From an uncultured Magnetococcales bacterium (GTDB lineage Bacteria; Pseudomonadota; Magnetococcia; Magnetococcales; Magnetaquicoccaceae), in NCBI GenBank assembly GCA_903913345.1, contig CAIWLA010000503.1, positions 1-5,573 of the forward strand: 5,573 nt of DNA, given 5' to 3'. Positions 1-5,573 of the stretch are shown here, one piece after another. The notes beneath the pieces were generated by a model, which had not been told where the DNA came from, ran no database searches, and was given only the letters and a program-made list of their open reading frames with translations. Within the stretch, counting starts at the first letter, position 1. Every line of letters starts with the position of its first letter. Made by a program: the position numbers and the translations under genes.

Positions 1-356
1 CAGCGGCCCTCACCAAGCTGGATGAGGCCCATCTGCCCTTCATCTCCGTGCTGGCGGATCCCACCACAGGCGGGGTGACGGCCTCGTTCGCCATGCTGGG
101 AGATGTCATTCTGGCAGAACCCAATGCCTTGATCTGCTTTGCCGGTCCACGGGTGATCGAGCAAACCGTCCGCGAAGTATTGCCGGAGGGGTTTCAGCGT
201 AGCGAATATTTGCTGGAACATGGTTTTCTGGATCTCATTTGCTCGCGTCGTGACATGCGTGACACCCTGGCCGATCTCCTTTCCCGCCTGACCGGAACAC
301 CGTTGCCACCCCCTCCAGACCGAACGGATGCCGCTCATCCCGAAGCAACCCCCTGA
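1..356 (+). CDS. accD: Acetyl-CoA carboxylase carboxyltransferase subunit beta, C-terminal part (5' end outside window)
   Basis: The reading frame is open from base 3 and gives the last 117 residues of AccD before a TGA at 354-356. AccD pairs with AccA to form the cytoplasmic carboxyltransferase, which moves the carboxyl group from carboxybiotin to acetyl-CoA to make malonyl-CoA, the first committed step of fatty acid synthesis. The fragment carries the family's highly conserved stretch: a [16 protein letters not shown] segment, then [21 protein letters not shown], then [18 protein letters not shown]. These match the crotonase-fold carboxyltransferase core of E. coli AccD (about 304 residues). 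The N-terminal zinc finger would lie upstream of the window. A GTG at 48 is an internal Val, not a start. The tail after the core is short and proline-rich ([11 protein letters not shown]), which is usual for this variable end. folC follows on the same strand, a common arrangement in proteobacteria. Identity is very secure; only the 5' extent is unknown. Confidence 0.96.
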   Translation, partial: AALTKLDEAHLPFISVLADPTTGGVTASFAMLGDVILAEPNALICFAGPRVIEQTVREVLPEGFQRSEYLLEHGFLDLICSRRDMRDTLADLLSRLTGTPLPPPPDRTDAAHPEATP

Positions 357-392
357 TCGAAGGTCGGCGTGGTGAAGGCAATGGCTGAATCG

Positions 393-400
393 GGAGAGGA
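393..400 (+). promoter_or_regulatory. Ribosome binding site that fixes the folC start
   Basis: GGAGAGGA lies 7 bases before the ATG at 408 and is the best Shine-Dalgarno match near the start of folC. Two upstream in-frame starts exist. GTG 369 has a weaker GAAGG at 359-363, and ATG 381 has GAAGG only 2 bases away. The residues they would add (MVKAMAESGEECS) have no counterpart in FolC, whereas the protein from 408 aligns with E. coli FolC from its N-terminal helix onward. Confidence 0.65.
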
Positions 401-407
401 ATGCTCC

Positions 408-1772
408 ATGAACCACCCCTCCCTGGCCGATCTGCTGGATCAGGCGCACCGTCAATCCCTTCAGCCCATTCAACTGGGGCTGGATCGGGTGGTGCATCTG
501 CTGGCGGATTTGGACAATCCCCATCATACCCTGGATGTGGTGCATGTCGCCGGAACCAACGGAAAAGGGTCGGTACTGGCCTTTCTGGAGGCCATTCTGC
601 GCCATGCCGGATATGCCGTTGGCCTCTATACCTCTCCGCATCTGCACTGCGTCAATGAACGGATACGGGTGGATGGCCAGGCCATTGCAGACGAGCCATT
701 GCGCAGAGTGCTGGCCAGAGTGTTGGCGGTCAATGCCGGTCGTTCGGTCACTTTTTTTGAACTGCTGACGGCGGCTGCCCTGTGTCATTTCCAGGAGCGG
801 GGATTGGGACGGGGCAGGGCAGGGCGGCGGGGCATTGTCCTGCTCGAAACCGGTTTGGGGGGACGCCTGGATGCCACCAATGTGGTGGTGCCGCAATTGT
901 CCATCATCACGGCCATCGATATCGATCATACCGATTATCTGGGTGCCACCCTGACCGCCATTGCGGCAGAAAAGGCGGGTATTTTCAAGCCGGCGGTTCC
1001 GGCGGTGGCGGCTTCCGGTCCGCCCGAAGTGGAATCTCTCCTGGCGCGTCAGGCAGATCAAGTGGGAACCCCTTTGCACCTGCTGGGACGCGATTTTACC
1101 GTTCGTTTGCCCGCCGCGCACGGCGATGCCTCTGTCTCCACCCCGCACCATCCCACCTGGTGGTTTGAGGAGGGGGGGGAGAGCCATCCATTCCCCATGC
1201 CCGGCCTGTTGGGCCGCCACCAGTTGCACAATGCGGCATTGGCCATTGCGGGCATCCGGCGTCTGCAGGCCGTTGGCTGGTCGATACCGGCGGAGTCCCT
1301 CCGCGTGGGGGTACGAGAGGCCCGCTGGCCTGGGCGATTGGAGCGGTTTGTTCTGCCTGCCTCCGGTGGTCCCAGGCCGACCGTTTTATTGGATGGTGCC
1401 CATAATCCAGCCGGGTGTCTGGCCTTGGCCCATTTTTTGGGCGAGCCGGACAATCGGGCCATCTGCCCGACCGTCTTTCTCTTTTCCGCCATGCAAGACA
1501 AGGATGTGGCGACCATGATTCGCCTCCTGGCCCCCCATGGGGAACGGGTATGGACCACCCAGGTGGGGGGGGAACGGGGCCTGTCGGCGGAGGCGTTGGC
1601 CACCCTTTGGCGGGCTGCTGGTCGCCCGGCAGAGGGGTGCGCCACCCCGGCGGAGGCACTCTCTGCCGCCTGCATGGCCTGTCCGCCGACCGGGCAGGTG
1701 GTTGTTTGCGGGTCGCTCTATCTGGTCGGGGCCATTCGTACCCTGTTGGTTGCTCAGTCGGGTGCGGAATAA
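408..1772 (+). CDS. folC: Bifunctional dihydrofolate synthase / folylpolyglutamate synthase
   Basis: This cytoplasmic Mur-ligase-family enzyme (454 residues) adds L-glutamate to dihydropteroate to make dihydrofolate, and then extends the glutamate tail of reduced folates, using ATP. Visible motifs in order are the N-terminal IQLGLDRV helix (21-28), the P-loop AGTNGKGS (48-55), YTSPHL (74-79), ETGLGGRLDATN (147-158), the DHTDYLG loop (173-179) and AEKAGIFK (187-194), whose Lys189 matches the carbamylated lysine of the family. The C-terminal ligase domain follows, with RWPGRLE (306-312), LDGAHNP (328-334) and a closing VCGSLYLVGA (433-442). Length is normal, since E. coli FolC is about 420 residues. 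Two small extras are an Arg/Gly-rich linker at 132-142 and a His/Trp-rich stretch at 247-261 in the central region. accD ends 51 bases upstream and the two are probably co-transcribed. The SPOR-domain and cvpA genes that often follow folC are absent here. Two G8 tracts lie in the gene, but the frame is intact. Confidence 0.95.
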   Translation: MNHPSLADLLDQAHRQSLQPIQLGLDRVVHLLADLDNPHHTLDVVHVAGTNGKGSVLAFLEAILRHAGYAVGLYTSPHLHCVNERIRVDGQAIADEPLRRVLARVLAVNAGRSVTFFELLTAAALCHFQERGLGRGRAGRRGIVLLETGLGGRLDATNVVVPQLSIITAIDIDHTDYLGATLTAIAAEKAGIFKPAVPAVAASGPPEVESLLARQADQVGTPLHLLGRDFTVRLPAAHGDASVSTPHHPTWWFEEGGESHPFPMPGLLGRHQLHNAALAIAGIRRLQAVGWSIPAESLRVGVREARWPGRLERFVLPASGGPRPTVLLDGAHNPAGCLALAHFLGEPDNRAICPTVFLFSAMQDKDVATMIRLLAPHGERVWTTQVGGERGLSAEALATLWRAAGRPAEGCATPAEALSAACMACPPTGQVVVCGSLYLVGAIRTLLVAQSGAE

Positions 1773-1815
1773 AAAAGCGGCCAGGCCATCGCCATTCCTG
1801 CCAACCGGATCGGGT

Positions 1816-1856
1816 TCAATGGAACTTCCAGGCGATCCCATTGACGATTTTTGTTT
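1816..1856 (+). terminator. Possible weak intrinsic terminator after folC
   Basis: TCAATGG (1816-1822) and CCATTGA (1838-1844) are exact inverted repeats that would form a 7-bp stem with a 15-base loop. Three bases later comes a T-rich run, TTTTTGTTT (1848-1856). This has the layout of a Rho-independent terminator and sits 44 bases past the folC stop, where one would be expected. The stem has only three G-C pairs and the loop is long, so termination may be partial. A competing fold, GGATCG (1807-1812) with CGATCC (1833-1838), uses overlapping bases. The separation of accD-folC from liv transcription is inferred from this. Confidence 0.4.
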
Positions 1857-1876
1857 GCCTTCGGCGCGTTCTCTGT

Positions 1877-1909
1877 GGTCAAATGACCCGACCCGGTCTC
1901 TCTCCCGGT
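1877..1909 (+). promoter_or_regulatory. Cluster of short repeats upstream of livJ, possible operator region
   Basis: The 12-base inverted repeat GGTCA-AA-TGACC (1877-1888) is followed by a second GACC...GGTC pair (1885-1898) and by two direct copies of CCCGGT (1892-1897 and 1904-1909) exactly 12 bases apart. The cluster ends about 53 bases before the livJ ATG, where a promoter or operator would be expected. TCAAAT (1879-1884) could be a poor -10 box, with TTGCCT (1855-1860) as an equally poor -35 at 18-base spacing. No recognised regulator motif was identified. Liv operons are often controlled by Lrp-type regulators, but nothing here shows that directly. Confidence 0.22.
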
Positions 1910-1949
1910 GAGGGGTGACGTGGCAAGCGGACCCTTTCTTTCAACCTGC

Positions 1950-1954
1950 AAGGA
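1950..1954 (+). promoter_or_regulatory. Ribosome binding site for livJ
   Basis: AAGGA lies 8 bases before the ATG at 1963 and supports that start over the upstream in-frame GTG at 1915. Starting at 1915 would put 16 residues, including an acidic residue and two aromatic pairs, in front of the basic N-region of the signal peptide. Starting at 1963 gives a textbook signal peptide. Confidence 0.6.
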
Positions 1955-1962
1955 TCAATCCG

Positions 1963-3090
1963 ATGCAAAGATCAAGACCCTTTTTGCGGCTGTTGGCCAT
2001 TGCGCTGTTGGCTCTCCTCGGTTGCCAGCCCCTGGGGGCGGCGGAACCGATCAGGATTGGCATGGCCGGTCCCTTTTCCGGTTCGGACGCCTCTTTTGGG
2101 GAACAACTGTGGCGGGGGGCCGAGCAGGCCGCTGCCGACATCAATGCGGCGGGGGGGGTGCTCGGTCGCCCCATCCAGTTGATCAAGGCCGATGATGCGT
2201 GTGAACCCAAACAGGCCTCCGCTGTCGCCAGTCGTCTGGTGGATCGGGACAAGGTGGTGGCGGTGATTGGTCATTTTTGCTCCTCCTCGACCGTTCCGGC
2301 CTCCACCATCTACGCGGATGCCGGGGTGTTGATGATGACGCCCGGTTCCACCAATCCCATCATCACCGAACGCGGGTTGCCGACCATCTTCCGCATGTGT
2401 GGACGGGACGATCAGCAGGGGGTTGTCGGGGCCGACTTTGTGGTCAAACGACTCAAGGCACAACGCGTTGCCGTCTTGCACGACAAGACCACCTACGGTC
2501 AGGGTCTGGCGGACTCCATGCGCACCCGGTTGCACAGCACGGGACAGACGGAGGTGTTGTACGAGGGTCTGACACGGGGTGAAAAAGATTTTAACGCCCT
2601 GGTGACCAAACTGAAATCGGTCCAGGCTGATGCCGTTTATTTTGGCGGTTATCACAGCGAAGCCGGTCCCCTCGTGCGGCAAATGCGGGAACAGGGGATG
2701 ACCGCCCCGCTGATCTCCGGAGATGGGATCTTTTCCGAGGTGCTGGTCGTCTCTGCCGGGGGTCCGGGCTTTCTGGAGGGGGTCTACATGACCTTTGGGG
2801 CCGATCCCCGCCACATTCCCTCTGGGCAAACCCTGGTGGAACAGTTCCGCAAACAGGGCTATGAGCCGGAAGGGTATACCCTCTACTCGTATGCCACCCT
2901 CCAGGCGATTGTCGCCGCCATCCAGGCCACCCAGAGCCAGGACGGGGAAACATTGGCCCAATGGCTACGCAGTCACCCGGTGGAAACCGTCATGGGCAGC
3001 AAGTCCTGGGATGCCAAAGGGGATTTGAAGGTCTCGGACTACGTGATGTATCAGTGGGATAACAAAGGAAAATACAAGGAGGTAGACTAG
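1963..3090 (+). CDS. livJ: Branched-chain amino acid ABC transporter, periplasmic binding protein
   Basis: This 375-residue protein is the extracytoplasmic receptor that captures Leu, Ile or Val and delivers it to LivHM. It begins with a basic N-region (MQRSRPFLR) and a hydrophobic core (10-20). This is followed either by signal peptidase I cleavage after Gly-Ala-Ala27 or by lipidation of Cys21, since LLGC resembles a loose lipobox. The mature part starts EPIRIGMAGPFSGSDASFGEQLWRG in the manner of type I periplasmic binding proteins. DDACEPKQA and VIGHFCSSST place Cys80 and Cys106 where E. coli LivJ has its disulfide. Ligand-site segments are CSSST (106-110), TPGSTNP (126-132), YFGGYHSE (226-233) and SGDG (252-255). 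EKDFNALVTKLK (207-218) and SWDAKGDLK (348-356) are also family hallmarks. E. coli LivJ (367 residues) matches along its length. Asp254 stands where E. coli has a ligand-contacting Glu, so substrate preference (Leu, Leu/Ile/Val or another neutral amino acid) is uncertain. It is first in the liv operon, 16 bases before livH. Confidence 0.93.
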   Translation: MQRSRPFLRLLAIALLALLGCQPLGAAEPIRIGMAGPFSGSDASFGEQLWRGAEQAAADINAAGGVLGRPIQLIKADDACEPKQASAVASRLVDRDKVVAVIGHFCSSSTVPASTIYADAGVLMMTPGSTNPIITERGLPTIFRMCGRDDQQGVVGADFVVKRLKAQRVAVLHDKTTYGQGLADSMRTRLHSTGQTEVLYEGLTRGEKDFNALVTKLKSVQADAVYFGGYHSEAGPLVRQMREQGMTAPLISGDGIFSEVLVVSAGGPGFLEGVYMTFGADPRHIPSGQTLVEQFRKQGYEPEGYTLYSYATLQAIVAAIQATQSQDGETLAQWLRSHPVETVMGSKSWDAKGDLKVSDYVMYQWDNKGKYKEVD

Positions 3091-3106
3091 GCGGACAAGC
3101 CTGCCC
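3076..3106 (+). promoter_or_regulatory. Distant strong Shine-Dalgarno with intervening hairpin before livH
   Basis: AAGGAGGT (3076-3083), a full 8-base match to the anti-Shine-Dalgarno, lies inside the last codons of livJ and ends 23 bases before the livH ATG at 3107. No good Shine-Dalgarno is closer. The gap contains AGGC (3089-3092) and GCCT (3099-3102), which can pair around the loop GGACAA, with a further T-G pair (3088-3103) possible. If folded, the 4-bp stem-loop removes 14 bases and leaves about 9 bases between the Shine-Dalgarno and the ATG. No in-frame ATG, GTG or TTG lies between the upstream stop at 3083 and 3107; only CTG 3101 does. Folding in vivo is inferred. Confidence 0.45.
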
Positions 3107-4032
<926 letters not shown>

Positions 4033-4033
<1 letters not shown>

Positions 4034-5328
4034 TGAAAAAGGGGCTGGTTTCCGCATTATGGGCGGGTCTGGTGGCCTTGCTCCTGTTTGCCCCCATCAC
4101 GGGCGTGGTCCTGTCGGGCTACCAGATGGAATGGCACTGGCAACGCCCCCTCTGGCTGGCGGGAGCCGTTTTTCTGGGTTATCTCCTCTTCGCACCCCTC
4201 TGGAACCGTCTGCGCCCTGTTGGACAGGGGACGGCCCGCGCGCAACGGGGGGCGTCTGCCACCTCACCAGGACGGCGCAAGATCGGGATCGGGCTGGCAC
4301 TGCTCGTTGCCTTTTTGCTCCCCTTCTGGCTGGGAAAATATGGCCTCAGCGTTGCCACGTTGGCCTTGATCTATATCCTGCTGGCCCTGGGGTTGAATAT
4401 TGTCGTCGGTCTGGCCGGTCTGTTGGACCTGGGCTTTGTCGCCTTTTATGCCGTCGGGGCCTACAGTTATGCCCTCGGTTATCACTATTTTCAGATGAGC
4501 TTCTGGTTGGCCCTCCCGTTTGGTGCCCTGTTGGCCGCCGGTTTCGGCATGCTCCTGGGTTTTCCCGTCTTGCGACTGCATGGGGATTATTTGGCCATTG
4601 TCACCCTGGGTTTTGGGGAGATTATTCGCCTGATTCTCAACAACTGGGTCAGTCTGACCGGGGGGCCGAACGGCGTCAGTGCCCCCTTTCCCACCCTGTT
4701 TGGCCTGGAGTTCAACCGTCGGGCCAAACAGGGTGGGGTGCCCCTGCATGAATATCTGGGCATCGAATATTCGGCCAATCACCGCGCCATTTTTTTATAT
4801 CTGCTCCTGTTGCTGGTCGTCTGCGCCATGATTGCCGTCGTGGTCCGTCTGAAGCGGATGCCCATCGGGCGGACCTGGGAGGCCCTCCGGGAGAACGAAA
4901 TCGCCTGTCGCTCCCTGGGCATCAACCATGTAACGGTCAAACTCTCCGCCTTTGGTCTGGGTGCCCTGGTCGGTGGACTGGGCGGAGTCTTTTTTGCCGC
5001 CTCCCAGGGGTTCGTCAATCCGACATCCTTCACCTTTTTTGAATCTGCCCACGTTCTGGCCATCGTGGTGCTGGGTGGCATGGGGTCCACCACGGGGGTC
5101 ATCGTGGCCGCTCTGCTCTTGACCATCCTGCCGGAAATGCTTCGGGACTTTGCCGATTATCGGGTTCTGGTCGTCGGCATCGCCATGGTATTGGTGATGA
5201 TCTGGCGACCGCGGGGATTGCGTCAGCGGCGGCGACCGGTTTTCCAAATGGTGGACCCGGACCCGATGCGATCCAGCCTGGCCGGCACGGCCTCTGTGTC
5301 CGCCGGGCAAGGGGGACGGATGCCATGA
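4033..5328 (+). CDS. livM: Branched-chain amino acid ABC transporter permease LivM
   Basis: This is the second inner-membrane permease subunit (431 residues; E. coli LivM is about 425), which pairs with LivH. The N-terminal extension characteristic of LivM is present. It has two hydrophobic segments (about 5-29 and 38-57) and a basic hydrophilic linker (59-83) before the permease domain. The core begins near LVAFLLPFWLGKYGLSVATLALIYILLALGLNIVVGLAGLLDLGFVAFYAVGAY (91-144). It continues with LRLHGDYLAIVTLGFGEIIRLILNN (180-204) and LTGGPNGV (208-215). The coupling loop IGRTWEALRENEIACRSLGIN (278-298) follows, then VLGGMGSTTG (346-355) and WRPRGL (391-396). The tail after WRPRGL is basic and then Gly/Ser-rich, about 35 residues, longer than I recall for E. 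coli. The start ATG shares one base with the livH stop and follows GGAGAAGG (4021-4028), a good ribosome binding site. The stop overlaps livG by four bases. Confidence 0.95.
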
Positions 5329-5573
5329 ATCCCCTGTTGACGGTAGACAATTTGACCATGTGCTTCGGGGGGGTAACTGCCCTGAACCGCGTCCATTTCA
5401 ATGTGCAACCCGCCAGCATTACGGCTCTGATCGGTCCCAATGGGGCGGGCAAGACCACGGTGTTTAATTGTGTCACCGGGTTTTACCGGGCGACCGTTGG
5501 TTCCATCCGCCTGTATGGCCCGCAGGGCGGGGCAGGGGGGGTGGATCTCCTGGCACTGCTGGGCGAACCCCTG
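5325..5573 (+). CDS. livG: Branched-chain amino acid ABC transporter ATP-binding protein LivG, N-terminal part (3' end outside window)
   Basis: The frame stays open to the right edge and gives the first 83 residues of LivG (E. coli LivG is 255). LivG is a cytoplasmic ATPase that drives transport through LivHM together with LivF. The sequence opens LLTVDNLTMCFGGVTALNRVHF (4-25), including the FGG that stacks on the ATP base in this group. The Walker A motif GPNGAGKTT (37-45) and FNCVTGFYR (47-55) then match E. coli LivG closely. Walker B, the ABC signature and the H-loop lie outside the window. The ATG at 5325 overlaps the livM TGA as ATGA. AAGGGGGA (5309-5316) sits 8 bases upstream as the ribosome binding site. 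After RLYG (62-65) a Gly-rich stretch followed by leucines (66-83) departs from E. coli LivG. A G7 tract (5367-5373) encodes part of the FGGV segment and another (5535-5541) falls in the Gly-rich stretch. livF is expected next. Confidence 0.93.
   Translation, partial: MNPLLTVDNLTMCFGGVTALNRVHFNVQPASITALIGPNGAGKTTVFNCVTGFYRATVGSIRLYGPQGGAGGVDLLALLGEPL

Noticed and set aside
369..407. Earlier folC starts at GTG 369 or ATG 381
   Set aside because: The added residues have no counterpart in FolC proteins, and the strongest ribosome binding site is placed for ATG 408.
1841..1869. TTGACG as a -35 promoter element
   Set aside because: No acceptable -10 sequence lies 16-18 bases downstream (the sequence there is GC-rich), and the hexamer overlaps the probable terminator stem.
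1819..1911. Small open frame of 30 codons as an attenuator leader peptide
   Set aside because: It has no good ribosome binding site, no run of Leu, Ile or Val codons, and begins inside the probable terminator hairpin.
1920..1940. Sigma-54 type promoter (TGGCA) before livJ
   Set aside because: TGGCAAG resembles the -24 half, but the required GC at the -12 position is missing at the correct spacing.
1972..2961. Long minus-strand open frame of 329 residues opposite livJ
   Set aside because: It lies entirely antisense to a clearly conserved LivJ and its translation shows no recognisable domain. Long antisense frames are expected in GC-rich genes. The same applies to the minus-strand frames opposite folC and livM.

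Overview
This 5.6 kb window looks like ordinary chromosomal DNA from a Gram-negative, GC-rich bacterium, most likely one of the Pseudomonadota. The reasons are the accD-folC gene pair, a periplasmic binding protein with a Sec signal peptide, and liv genes that resemble the E. coli genes throughout. The genus cannot be read from the sequence. No mobile element, CRISPR array, tRNA, rRNA or phage gene is visible. All genes lie on the plus strand.

Region 1 (1-1772) is housekeeping. It holds the 3' end of accD (acetyl-CoA carboxylase, carboxyltransferase beta subunit), which runs off the left edge, followed by a complete folC (dihydrofolate/folylpolyglutamate synthase). They are separated by about 50 bases and are probably co-transcribed. 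Region 2 (1773-1962) is a 190-base non-coding gap. It carries a plausible weak terminator after folC and a cluster of short inverted and direct repeats upstream of the next gene.

Region 3 (1963-5573) is a branched-chain amino acid ABC transporter operon in the order livJ-livH-livM-livG, and the last gene is cut by the right edge. LivJ captures the amino acid in the periplasm, LivH and LivM form the channel through the inner membrane, and LivG is one of the two ATPases. The other, LivF, would be expected just past the window. The genes are tightly packed: 16 bases between livJ and livH, a 1-base TGATG overlap between livH and livM, and a 4-base ATGA overlap between livM and livG. This implies one transcript with translational coupling.

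I do not see a previously undescribed system here. The most interesting local detail is the livH start. A full-strength Shine-Dalgarno sequence lies 23 bases before the ATG, and a small hairpin in the gap would shorten the effective spacing to about 9 bases. Lesser points are G7-G8 homopolymer tracts inside several genes, an Asp in LivJ where E. coli has a ligand-contacting Glu, a long LivM tail and an unusual Gly-rich segment early in LivG.
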